Source of the DNA: Setomelanomma holmii
Lineage: Eukaryota > Ascomycota > Dothideomycetes > Pleosporales > Phaeosphaeriaceae
Length of the DNA: 64,000 nucleotides
Assembly (NCBI GenBank): GCA_010015745.1
Contig: ML978164.1
Location: 192,445-256,444 of the forward strand
Reading direction: 5' to 3'
The translations under genes were made by a program, and so were the position numbers. Of this stretch, positions 1-10,280 are shown piece after piece. The notes beneath the pieces were generated by a model. That model was not told where the DNA came from and did not search any database. It saw only the letters and a program-made list of their open reading frames with translations. The first letter of the stretch is position 1. Each line of letters opens with the position of its first letter.

Positions 1-456
1 TCCAGTGCATCGACGCGCTCCCTACCTACACGACCACTTGCCCCTCCAACCAACAAAACGCCACAATCAGCATCCAGAAACGGACCACAAGTCCTCCGTA
101 AACCCGCACCACCGCCCATACCTACCAAGAAGCCCTCCCTGCTCTCGAAACCTAGCACTTCGACCCCACCACCATCACAATACCGCGACGATTCATCTCC
201 AGAAATGCAAAAAGTACAACCACAACCCCCACCCCCGAGGCGATCCATGGCCGAAAGAAAACCGGTCGCGAATCTGATTGATGGAGAAGAGAAACCGCCA
301 CTGCCGCCGAGGACGGGGACGGGACTGAGTGTGGGGAGTAATGGTGGGGGAAGAGCCGGCGCTGGTGGGCGTGCGCGTGCAGGGAATTTGATGGATGATG
401 AGCCGGAAGAGATCAAGGGATTGGATGGTTGGGAGGTACTGAGGCCGGGGCAGTGA
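1..456 (+). CDS. C-terminal tail of a proline-rich protein (5' end outside window)
   Basis: The frame is open from the first base to the stop at 454-456, so this is the 3' end of a gene starting before the window. The visible 151 residues are low-complexity and rich in Pro, Ser and Lys. They contain several PPxPP and PPLPPR runs, typical SH3-binding sequences, and end in a short acidic segment finishing with GWEVLRPGQ. No catalytic domain is visible. Proline-rich tails ending in an acidic GWEVL-like motif would fit a fungal synaptojanin-type inositol 5-phosphatase or another endocytic adaptor, but this is a guess from style, not a recognised domain. Codon use and the frame-long lack of stops support coding. 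Confidence 0.6.
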   Translation, partial: SSASTRSLPTRPLAPPTNKTPQSASRNGPQVLRKPAPPPIPTKKPSLLSKPSTSTPPPSQYRDDSSPEMQKVQPQPPPPRRSMAERKPVANLIDGEEKPPLPPRTGTGLSVGSNGGGRAGAGGRARAGNLMDDEPEEIKGLDGWEVLRPGQ

Positions 457-916
457 TGATCGTGAGGGGGAGTTGGGATGGTATTGGTAGTGAGGATAGT
501 AGAAGATAAAATACGTGAGAGCCAGCTAAGATCGTGATACAAGAGAAGTATTCGGTACCTTCTTGTGGACTGGTCATGGCCAGAACGGACGTCAACATTG
601 TGAGTGTCTATTGGACGACGAGACTCGACACCGCTGAGTGTTTGCATTCCCTCGTTTGACATCGAAGTGTGTACGAAGCACCCTCTGTCCCGTTCACTTT
701 CACCTCTGCCGCATCGATTGGCGTCAACGCCCGTGCACAATAGGAAGTGAAACCTGACAACAGAAGCGCAGAATGCTCAACTCTGTCGGCCAGCTTTCAT
801 AATCCCAGCCTCCTGCGCTTCTTCTTCTCAATTCCTCCGCGTTCTCACTCCTGACACAACCTCAACTTCTGCATAACTTCAGTACAACAACGAGCATTCT
901 GCACCCTGATCACATA
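457..916. other. Intergenic, 460 bp
   Basis: Spacer between the stop of the proline-rich gene and the next start. A pyrimidine-rich stretch near 805-850 precedes the downstream ATG and looks like a fungal core promoter or 5' leader. No RNA gene or repeat was seen. Confidence 0.5.
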
Positions 917-2113
917 ATGGTCGCCCAAAATGCATCACGCAGTGCAAATCTGCCTCCTCGACCGTCCAACCCGCTGCCCACTCATTGCCCAAACGCTCGT
1001 AGTCGCGCAAACGCTCCAGCTCGTCCCAACCCTCCCGGTCCGACTGCTCGCACCCGCGTATTGCACAACTCTCTCTCCTGCACCTCCAAGCTCCGCTCGG
1101 CTGGCCCTCTTCCCTACGATCCCGACACCGAACGCACCAAAGCCCGTGTCACCTCCGGCGGCACCGCAGCCCAGATTGCCGAAGAAGCCTACCGCGTGTG
1201 TCGCTTGAACGCTTCTCTACGCCGGGATGTCGATGCGGCGAATCAGGAACTCCACTCACCAACGTCCCATGACAACGACAGCGCACGTATCAAGAACCGT
1301 CTCGACACCGGGGCTTCAGGAGCTCAGATCGCCGAGGAAGCGTACCGTGTATGTCGTATCAATGCATACATCAAGAAGAATGCCGACGCCGCACAAGCTG
1401 ACTTACGTCTGTTGAAGAAAAAGAACGCCATCACTGAAGACGCGCTGAAAGAACTTCGGCCTGAAGCTCAGGAGACGCGGAAGGTGCTTGAGCGTGTGTG
1501 GAAGTTGCTCGAGAGCCGGAAGATTAAGATTCCTGAAGACTTGGCTGCGGCATATGCTGCGCTGAACGAGAAAGACGGACATGATTGGCAGGTGCGCAAG
1601 GGCCAAAAGGGAGATGTGAGGTTGAGTAAGGTGGAGGAGGATGAGAAGCGGCGCGAGTTTCGGCGGAAGAAGAGTGGGGCGAAAGATGAGGGGAAGACGA
1701 AGGAGGTGGAGAAGAAGGCGGGGTTATTGTTGCATACGCATGAGGGTAGGACATATGATATGCGCATGCCGTTGGCGGAGCAGGATGAGATGGATGAGGA
1801 GGAGGCGGCGGCGGATGCTGAGACTGATGATGTTGTAGTAGTAGAAGAGGTGGAGGTCGAGCCTTCCGAGGAGCATGGCAGTCTCAAACGTAAGGACCCG
1901 CCAGCTATGGGTGCGGATTTGAAGAAGGTCAAGCTGGATCAAGAGGTGGATTCTGCACCGGTTGCTGAGCCTACGGCGCCTCCTGGACCCAGCAAACCCT
2001 TCGCTAATTTGAAGGGGAAGGGTCCGTCTGAAATAGGCGCGGAGCAGAAGAAGGTGAAGTTAGGTGGTGTTGAGGAGGTTGACGATGTTGAAGAGGGTGA
2101 GATTGAGGAGTAG
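917..2113 (+). CDS. Unrecognised protein with internal 51-residue-period duplication
   Basis: Single-exon frame of 398 aa that I do not recognise. The N-terminus (about 1-70) is Pro/Arg/Ser-rich. Two copies of a helical block follow at about 75-112 and 125-163; both contain AQIAEEAYRVCR and are followed by Asn-Ala and a basic/Asp-rich helix, with a period of 51 residues. A Lys/Glu-rich region (about 165-290) predicts coiled coil, then a strongly acidic stretch (about 290-320). Near the C-terminus there are two related basic patches ending in KKVKL, which resemble nuclear localisation signals, before an acidic end. This layout suggests a nuclear or chromatin-associated protein, but no function can be assigned. 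The start is the first ATG in frame. Confidence 0.7.
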   Translation: MVAQNASRSANLPPRPSNPLPTHCPNARSRANAPARPNPPGPTARTRVLHNSLSCTSKLRSAGPLPYDPDTERTKARVTSGGTAAQIAEEAYRVCRLNASLRRDVDAANQELHSPTSHDNDSARIKNRLDTGASGAQIAEEAYRVCRINAYIKKNADAAQADLRLLKKKNAITEDALKELRPEAQETRKVLERVWKLLESRKIKIPEDLAAAYAALNEKDGHDWQVRKGQKGDVRLSKVEEDEKRREFRRKKSGAKDEGKTKEVEKKAGLLLHTHEGRTYDMRMPLAEQDEMDEEEAAADAETDDVVVVEEVEVEPSEEHGSLKRKDPPAMGADLKKVKLDQEVDSAPVAEPTAPPGPSKPFANLKGKGPSEIGAEQKKVKLGGVEEVDDVEEGEIEE

Positions 2114-2251
2114 TTCAGTAGGTCTGGGATGTAGTTAGTACCACGTAACCTCTCAAGACTCTTCTTACAGTGGCACTTGCCCATCCAGATATGACCATGT
2201 CGTGTGCAACGAGCGTGTAATGAAGTACGAAGTAATCTAGCCATGATCATC

Positions 2252-4306
2252 TCAAAATCTTTCCACATCTTCCAGCACAAGCTCCGTCGCCCTCTCAGAC
2301 AACATATACGTCGCCACAGCCGGAAATGCCCCCGGACACCTCGGGAAAGCCGAAGCATCGACTACCCTCAACCTCTCCACTCCACGCACCCTCAACCTCG
2401 TATCCAATACAGCCATCGAATCCGAATCCGGTCCGACTTTATTCGTACTAGTTGGATGGTGTCCAAATGCCTGATCCTCAATCCACCGCCTATCAACCTC
2501 CACATCCCTACAATACCCATTCTCGAAGACATCTGCCGCCGGACACGGTGGCGAGACCGGCTCAACAGGTCCAACAGGCCCCTCAGTACTAGTATACGCC
2601 TTCCTAACAAACGCAATCGTATCTAGAATCGAGCCCAGATCCGTCTCGGCGCCCTCAGCGAAGTAATTCAAATTGACATCCGGCGTGTCTTGTGGATCGG
2701 CAGACTTGATACGTACATATCCCGCGCCATTCTGGGGGTGCATTTTCACCGTCGACCAGGAGAATGTGCTCGGTGGATCGAGCGTGAAGTTCTGGGCAGT
2801 GTCGGGCTGGAAGCCGCGGAAGGCGAATGTGCCGGTTGAGAAGAGGAGCATGTCTCGCTCGTTTTCGACGGCGTGTGCGGTCTTGAGTAGGAAGGCGTTT
2901 GCGTTCGAGCCGCCGCGAGCATACGGCCCTGAACCATTCCTCCAGAGGTCGATGCAGGGATCACCGGGTGCGCCGAATGTGCATGGTGGTGCATTGGGGT
3001 CGGGCGTGTCGCTGATGTCGACTTTGGCGTTTCCGATGACGGGTAGCTCGTAGTTATCTTGGAGGTTTCTGCCAACGCCAGGAAGGTCGGAGATGATGCT
3101 GATGTTGTACTTCTGAAGCAAGCTTTTAGGCCCGATGCCAGACAGCTGTAGGAGCTGGGGAGAACTAAAAGTTCCGCCTGCTACGATGACTTCTTTCCGA
3201 GCGAATGCTTGATTTGTTATTCCAGAGTTACTGGGATTGTAGCGTGGATCGGCGCGGTAGACGGATTTGCCATGTAGATATTCGACACCAATCGCTCGTG
3301 GCTTCGTGCCATTGCCACCACAATCCTCAAACAAGACTTTCGTAGCCAGTGAGTTGAGCTGGAGGTACAGCGGATACTGCTGTGTCCCACTGCCATTCGC
3401 GCTGACTGTCTCAAGGATTCGATCACGAGGACTGAAGCGCTTCCAATTTGGCGTCACATGGAATGGCAGGCCCCATAGTCCTTGAGTCTGATCGCGTGTA
3501 GGACTGAGGTAATTGGCGTCTCCAGTGATGTAATCCAGCACGGCGTCAGGATTCCATCCGATCATCGTGAGAGCAGCCTTGAAGACGTTCAATCGAAGAG
3601 TGCTGACCGCATACGCTGCCGCATCAGCGACATTGGTCTGCAACCAACCGGTGGAACCATGACCAGTCGTGTTGAACTCCAAGTAGTTGTTGTGCTCAAT
3701 TCTCTCGAAGATACGACGCATGTCTTTACCACTGCATATGCTTAGCACGAATTCGGGAGGCACGTTCAGGGCGACTCACCTCCATATCCCATCGCCAGCG
3801 CCTTTGTCAAAGAAGTCCCAATCGCTGTCACTCGGCAAAAAAGTCGCAGCAGCATTTGTGATCGCACTCCCACCAAGCGTAGCACCTCGAGGATAAAACA
3901 CACCCAGCCTCGTGGCATTTTGATGCCCATCCACCGTCGGGTCGCGTCCAACCCAATACTCGCCACCTGTCAATGTCCACACCAGCAAATTATATCTCTT
4001 CGTACGCTCCTCATCATCGCTATGTCTAACAAAGAAATGCCATGCTACACCAGGATTACCGAAGTTGTTGAGTGAGAGGATCTGTGTGCGAACATCCGCG
4101 CTCTGGTCGTCGCCGGCTTCAATGAGGAAGACAGAGTGACCTGCGCGGGCGAGGTTGACGGCGATTGTGCCGCCACCGGGACCGCTGCCAGTGACGATGT
4201 AGTCGTATGTGTTTGTGTCATTCGCTAGGGTCTGTGATGATGTGCAGCGAGGGTGCAGAGGCGATGCGAGGGCGAGGGAAGGCAGGAAGACATGGGAGAG
4301 CTTCAT
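2252..4306 (-). CDS. Secreted GMC-family FAD oxidoreductase
   Basis: Two exons: 4306-3780 and 3731-2252, with a 48-bp intron (GTGAGT donor, CAG acceptor). The protein is 668 aa. The chosen ATG gives a short hydrophobic signal peptide (MKLSHVFLPSLALAS); an ATG 12 codons upstream would bury it. The Rossmann FAD motif GSGPGGGTIAVNLARAG starts near residue 38, and GATLGGSAITNAA matches the GMC signature 1 region. Near the C-terminus are FGHHPTSTNKVG and the closing LRVVDASAFPRCPGAFP motif. The position often His or Asn near the end is Phe-Pro here, as I recall for some fungal GMC subgroups. These enzymes oxidise alcohols or sugars outside the cell (aryl-alcohol, glucose or choline type). The substrate cannot be told from sequence. 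No biosynthetic cluster partners are adjacent. Confidence 0.9.
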
Positions 4307-5189
4307 GATGGACGAACATACAAACTGATCGAAATCTTCCACCGGGAGGCGCTTGCAGCCAATGCCTTCTATACCGTATGCCCGTAGTTCTTGAAGTAAG
4401 GATATCCATGCTTGTGTATACAGTTGTATGTAACATATATCTGCTTCATGATTTTATCCGGCCCACTTCATCAACGACAAACACCATCTTGCTTTGAAGC
4501 CGTCTTGAAATCTACAAGATCGCAGCAAATCATTGGCCAAGTGGTCGCACGAGCATGCAGGAGCTCAAGATCAAGCATCCTTCCCCGCTCCGGGCTGGCG
4601 CCGCGTTCATTGAGTCAGGCTGGGCAACGGCTCGGCAGATATATGGGTAGGGATGCGTATAGACCCGACGAACAGGGTTGGTACGCTTCGCGCTCGACTA
4701 CAATTCCGTTGCGTGACGTCGACTCGCGTTTATTCGATTAGAGCGACACGAATGAAAATGGTACTTGTTTCTCGTCTGTGTGCGGTGTAGGAAGCTAACC
4801 AGGACGTGACCTCTCTACTACAGCTATCAATTTTTGCCTCTCTTCCTGGAAGAGTGGCTGGACGAAATCGTGCTTTCTGCCATGTGCGTCACACAATCCA
4901 CAGCTCTTCCTCAGGAGCATCCAAGCACTCGTGATCGCCTTCGCTCTACTGACAATCGTGTAAGTTCGCTTGCTGGTTGTTGCGTCAATCTTTGCGGAGC
5001 GTAGAATCAATGCTACTTTGCAACCTGTGGGAAGATAGATTTGTCACCCGCTTCGACAAGGAAGTTCCCAAAACCGATATAGCCATTGTCCGTCAATATC
5101 ATACGCTTCGACCGAATGAGTATAGTTACACTTCGCCAGTATTGCAGATGTAGCATTACCATAGAATACTGAGGACCTGAACGCCAATC
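4307..5189. other. Intergenic, 883 bp
   Basis: Spacer between the GMC start and the 3' end of the HET pseudogene. Short open frames are present but lack coding character. No RNA gene, repeat or recognisable regulatory element was seen. Confidence 0.4.
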
Positions 5190-7205
5190 TTACGGAGGAA
5201 ATTCGAACTTGCTTGGCGGGTTAAGATACGTCGAGTCAGAGTCCGGCATCAAGTCAGTAGCTGCAGAAAAGATCAGATTGACGCTCTGCTCGTCGAAGTG
5301 ACAGCATTGGAATTGGCTGGTCCGAATGTGTCCGCCACACAGCAACTTGAGCCATGCGGATGCCCAAGTATCGTGTTGCTGAGCTGACACATTAGTTGGC
5401 TCGGGACATTGTAGGGAAGGTCTGTATACTTCATGCGGTGCATGATGGGACATCACCAGTGCTCGCCACGACTCCATGAGTCGACAGAAACTTCGCCAAC
5501 TCTCGTTCTCGCCACGAGAATCCATGTGAACGCTGATCTCGTTAACAGTAGCAACAAAGCGTGCATTAGTTATCATCGTATTCTGTTCGAAACGAACTCC
5601 GCATTGAGATCGCGACGACTTATCATCAGGGTCAGAAGACCGACCGATGACATTAGACTCAACGTCCTCCTGGAAAGGTCCGAGTCTGAAGTACAATTCG
5701 ACCCACACATTGCGAGACGTGCGCTCGAAGGACGTCCCTGGTTGGTCGCAGTATTAGTCTCTGAGTGTTGATATCAGAAGTGTGGGGCCTGAGGCAAATT
5801 CGATACTTTGGACGAGATGATGGAAAAGCCGTTAAAACATCAGAAAGAAAGATATGAATTGACGCGGCAGACGATAGAGATCTCGGATGAAAGATAGGAA
5901 GAGTACACTTACAGTCAATAGCCCAGGATGGGAGCTCTGGGTGGCGGTCCTTGATTGGCGCGTAAATGAACATCCAAAATGAAAGAGGCTTCGAGCGACG
6001 ACTGAGCAACGTTTGACTTATTTCCACGAAAACATCCCCAGCTGACCGACGATAATCCGGGAGGATGTCGTATGTCATGTTGGCAAGGCCAAGCAGTCCG
6101 TAGATATGATCGATATCTAACGAAGCAGAACGTCCGAAATGAGAGAACCGTATAGCGATAAGATCCATCTTTTCACCCGCCTGGAAATCTTGACGATTGT
6201 GTCCCTGAGGATAGTACCTTGACGCGAGAACGTGTATTTGTCTGAATATGGCTTCATTAGATTCGTGGCAGCATAGCTTGTCCATATATGCCCGTCGACT
6301 TGAGAAGGCTTCGAACAACGTGTCCAAGGGTAGAGACACCGGCCCAATGCATAAATAGGCTGTGGGACCGAGAATCCCTTCTTGCACTGTCCATATCCGC
6401 TCAAACCACGCATTGCTGCTCAGAACACTCGCGTACCAGCAAAGTGCGACCATGTCCTCCTTGTCTTCAAACAGATGGCAAGCGAGAAGATCCTCGAAGC
6501 GTTGAGCTCGAGCAATTCGCATAGCAACAGGATCAGCTGCCAAGGCCATATCAGATGCAGACATTGCGGATGTCTCGGCTTGTGCTCTTTCCAATGCTAA
6601 CCACTCTTCCTGCTTGCATTGACAGTCCAAGGGGTGCGTCAAAGATGCTTTCGTCTTGAGAACGTCGCTCTGTTGGAGCTTTCTACACAATTCCGTGCTC
6701 CCTTGAAGCTCCCCAAGCAGACAAAAACTTCGGAGGATTGAGAATAGGTTCTACCCATGAGTTGGATTTGGTGATTTCGTTCGATCACGCTCAGCTGGTT
6801 GATGCACAAAGCATCCGCGAACAGGGCGATGGAACGACCGGACTCGTGAGCTCGTAACCTCCTTAGGGCCGCATGGAGGTTGGGTAATGTTGGAACTTCT
6901 TGACCTTCGACAATCACGTTGGCCTTCGGCAACTCAGGATCTCCCCATACTTAACTTAGGGCGGAATAAGATAGTCCTTCATCCAGAGGCACAATCTGCA
7001 GATTACACTTGATGGCCTCACCCCACCCGCCGGGATGAATACGTAAAAGCCGGACCTCGTTCTTCTCCTCTTTGAGGGGGTGATGATCGTAGACAGAAGG
7101 ACCTTTCAGCCTTGCTGCCTGCTCGCAGTTCGGAGGTGGTATTGTCGAGCTTCGATATCGCTGAATCGCGACATTTAGATCTGGAGTGGAATAAATGGTA
7201 TCCAT
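5190..7205 (-). pseudogene. HET-domain (heterokaryon incompatibility) gene, nonsense and frameshift
   Basis: The reading is clearly a HET-domain protein of about 613 aa. HET motifs in order: YSALS-x-VWGD, RSIALFADALCINQ, WFERIWTVQE, DHIYGLLGLA and ELPSWAIDW. Two lesions break it. A TAA at 6951-6953 replaces the Tyr of the core YSALSYVWG motif without changing frame. A G-run of four (C-run 6711-6714 on the plus strand) is one base short, so the frame shifts inside VCLGELQG. A 175-bp intron (5738-5912, GTAAGT...CAG) joins the last exon and restores WAIDWTSFER; exon lengths plus the one missing base divide by three. HET proteins trigger cell death after fusion of incompatible hyphae and are often lost or decayed. 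An expressed N-terminal fragment would lack the active domain. It is divergent from TRM112. Confidence 0.88.
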
Positions 7206-7593
7206 CGAGTTGGTGTATGTCTCGCCAAAGACATGCCATCAGGTATGGCTCAGGTGGAGAAAGCGAATGGCGACAAATGGGCGGGGTTCAGCCTCATCTT
7301 CAGCCACTGTCCACACGTCACGCACGTAAGGCCGCATCCTCAAAGCCTCGTCCATGCTTGTTCGAAAGCAGTCGTATCGAAAGGCATGACCCGATCATGG
7401 CCTCAGGCGTAACGGAAGAGGTTGGTGTCAACCTTTAAGCTTAAATCCAAGCCCCACGTTAGCGTAACCCCACACCTCGGACATCGCCCAAATTTCTGTC
7501 GCGACTACTCAACATCCACGCACTTTCATATCACAATACACGGAACCACCGTCACGCACTCATTGCATACGAAAGTTATTCCAGACCCCCGCC
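7206..7593. other. Divergent intergenic region, 388 bp
   Basis: Between the HET pseudogene start and TRM112. It would hold both promoters. No distinct binding site is convincing. Confidence 0.4.
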
Positions 7594-8137
7594 ATGAAGC
7601 TCCTGACCCTAAACTTCCTCACTTGCGCCATAAAAACCTGCAAAACGAACCCAGCCTCATTCCCCCTCCACCCCCGCAACGCCGAGCTCGAAATCCAAGA
7701 AGCAGACATCAACTTGCCATTCCTGAAGAACATACTACCGCGACTTATGTGGGAAGAAATAAGAACAATTGCGCGCGAGGTACACACACCCACCTCATTC
7801 TCCGCAATGCCCTCGATAAAAACAACACGAGATTCGAAAATTGACATCAACACAGCTCGGCCTCCCAGACCTCCCAAGCACACCACCAACACCTACTGAC
7901 CTCAGCATCTCCACCTCCAGCACTGCGCCCTCAAATCCAGACACGAGCCTCGACACAGACGAGCCGTCAGAAGCACCAGCGGGCGAAGAAACACCCTCAC
8001 AAACCGCGCTGGATTTACATCGGTTATTACTCGAGACGTGTATACAAGAGGGGATACTGGTGTGCGGATCGTGCGGTCATGAGTATGCGGTCAAGGAGGG
8101 TGTTGCGAATTTCTTGCTGCCGGGCCATTTGGTTTGA
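7594..8137 (+). CDS. TRM112: Trm112-like methyltransferase activator
   Basis: Two exons: 7594-7779 and 7856-8137, with a 76-bp intron (GTACAC...CAACACAG); the protein is 155 aa. It opens with MKLLTLNFLTCAIKTC and ends with CGSCGHEYAVKEGVANFLLPGHLV-type residues. The paired Cys of the N-terminus and the C-x2-C near the end form the zinc knuckle of the family. Splicing joins LMWEEIRTIAREL to GLPDLPS, matching the usual helix. Between the two conserved halves is a Ser/Thr/Pro-rich insert (about 70-105), longer than in yeast Trm112. Trm112 is the obligate partner of several methyltransferases acting on tRNA (Trm9, Trm11), rRNA (Bud23) and eRF1 (Mtq2), so it links to translation. It is convergent with YTM1. 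Confidence 0.93.
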
Positions 8138-8461
8138 GGAGGATTGGGCGGTGGAGAACGTCAGAGGTGCAGGGAAGGGAAGGATGAGCTGGGAATGTGC
8201 AGCATGTGGACTTCGTGCTGTTGGTGCGGAGGGCAAAGTCTTTTGGCAATGTGCTTGCGAATGACTGGCATTGATGTGCGGTGTACATGGACGGCATGGA
8301 AAAGTTATGATACCCTTTGATTTTGGTAAATAGACATACACAAATGAGATGCACTTGATGCATGCATGTTCACTTTCCTCAAACTATCGTGGTATCTACC
8401 GCATGCGCGCCAAAACGCCCTCTCAACGCAGATCCTAGACCTCCAACAACAATCGCCCAAG
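8138..8461. other. Convergent intergenic region, 324 bp
   Basis: Shared 3' flank of TRM112 and YTM1. Only short frames without coding character are present; polyadenylation signals of both genes are expected here. Confidence 0.4.
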
Positions 8462-9936
8462 CTACGACCCAAGCGCACGATTAATTTGCACCATCTTATC
8501 CTCACCAGCACTCACAATCCCCACCTCCTTATTCCAATTTACACTAAACACCTTAAGCCCATCCCCATGCCCCTTCGTCGGCCCATCCTGTCCTCTCCGC
8601 ATAATCGTATGTAAACTCTCACCAACCTGTCCCTCACCGACTTCCCCACTAGTCGAGACATTTCGCATATCCCAGATCTGGACTGTGCCATCGTGCGAGC
8701 CCGAGGCGAGATTGTACTCGGAGCTGGGGTCGGTGTCGAGGCTGACGACTGCATTCTTGTGCCCGCGGAGTGTCATGACGCTGATTTGTGTTGCTGATGT
8801 TCTGGGGTCGATGAGGGTGATATGGCGGGCTGATGTACCTGTTGCTAAGAGATTTCGCGAGGGTATGGCGCATAAAGAGAGGAGCGAATGGCCTGTGGTG
8901 CGCGTGTCGACGCAGGTGGATGTAGGCAGATCCCATGTCTTGAGCGTATGATCATGTGAGGCGGAGTAAGCTACTGTTGCGTCGTCGGGCTTGAATATGA
9001 CGCTTGATACTGGTGAGCTGTGGCCCGTGAAGGTAGCCAGTGCTCCACGAACAGGGACTGTTCGATCCAGCTTTGAAAGCTTTTGTCGCTTGTGCGAGGC
9101 CGCGGTAGAGTTGGGCAGGAAGTTCGACGGAGCTGTTGGGTTTTCCTTCATATTGCTCGAAAATAGCGATATGGTGGTGTCTGAGGAAGCGCTAAGAATT
9201 CGACTCGAAGGCCCATGTACGGCGACATCTTCGACACCCCATCGATGGTTAAACAGCTCCAGGCTTGTTGTGATCGTCCGGGTGTCATCTTCATACTTGT
9301 ACACCCTCACAGTATTGTCCATACCTGCAGCCACGAACTTCTTGTCCGACAACCATGTTGCCGTCTTCAAGCTTGTGATCCGACCTCCGTTATTGGGAGC
9401 TTCTGATGTGGCCAATACGTCTCCTGAAGTATTCCACACCCTTAGAAGTCCATCATAGCTTGCACTCAATATTCTTTCTTGCCCGTTCTGTACACTGCCG
9501 GACCATGTGCCTGCCGGTGATGACTGCGACAGCACATCCACAGCTGATACCCAGTCGTCGTGCTCGAAGCTTGTGACATTCAGAGGCGGAACCAGTGCCC
9601 TTGTGTACTCCACTTCGAGCGTTGTTTCCGCACTGATACCATTCTTTGTAAGGAACTCGTCGACGGTCGTACGCAGGAATTGGCCGTTGATCAGTACGTC
9701 GAAGGGTATGCGGTCGCCATCTCGGTGCAACAGATCGTTCAGCAGTGTAGATATTCCATGTCTTTTAGCACCTAGAAGAATGTTAGACCTCGCTATACAG
9801 CAATACGCGCATCCAACAGCGCTTCGAACGTACTTGTAGGTATCAGTAGCTTTCGATCGGCCTCGTCGATCTGCAGGGCTTCGTCCCGGGTACTGAAACG
9901 GGCTGTGACCTTCGTGCTTGCGGCGTCTGTGTCCAT
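8462..9936 (-). CDS. YTM1: WD40 ribosome-biogenesis protein Ytm1/WDR12
   Basis: Two exons: 9936-9834 and 9771-8462, with a 62-bp intron (GTACGT...CTTCTAG); the protein is 470 aa. The N-terminal NLE (Notchless-like) domain covers about residues 8-100, with the IPFDVLINGQFLRTTVDEFL segment and the acidic EVEYTRALVPP strand that precedes the propeller. WD40 repeats follow to the C-terminus; visible WD signatures include LRVWN, LKTWDLP and VQIWDMR. A Ser/Pro loop with KRQKLSK lies in the middle. In yeast Ytm1 forms the Nop7-Erb1-Ytm1 (PeBoW) complex required for 60S maturation. The AAA+ Rea1 MIDAS domain pulls on the NLE domain to release the complex. Length and order agree with the family. Confidence 0.93.
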
Positions 9937-10280
9937 GGCGGTCAGCGCGAGTATATTAAGGTGTGCTGGAGTGGGCTGCTGTCACAAAGTTCGAAGATCT
10001 CCAACTTTTTTCGAACAAGGTTAGCGGGGAATCTCGACCAGTCGGCGTTGAGGAAGCTCCGCTTGCACGTGATAGAGATGGTTGCGCCTTTTAAATGTTT
10101 CGAGGTTACCAGGAACACGAACTAGGTATTGGAGTCCATTTAGACAAGCAGGCAGGAAACGTGCTCGAAATTCTGCAAATTTGGCCCTCGAGAATGATGG
10201 GGCGGGTATGAAATGGTGGAAGGCGCCATATAACTGGTACGGACCGTCCCAATGGTTCATTCTGCTGTGCTTCATATAGT
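9937..10280. other. Intergenic, 344 bp
   Basis: Between the YTM1 start and the ZW10 stop, both on the minus strand. It must contain the YTM1 promoter. No clear motif was identified. Confidence 0.4.

Noticed and set aside
5433..5771. Plus-strand open frame opposite the HET gene
   Set aside because: Antisense shadow of the last HET exon, without its own family resemblance.
2252..7205. Secondary-metabolite cluster around the GMC oxidoreductase
   Set aside because: No synthase, transporter or regulator of a pathway lies next to it; the neighbours are a HET pseudogene and an unrelated protein.
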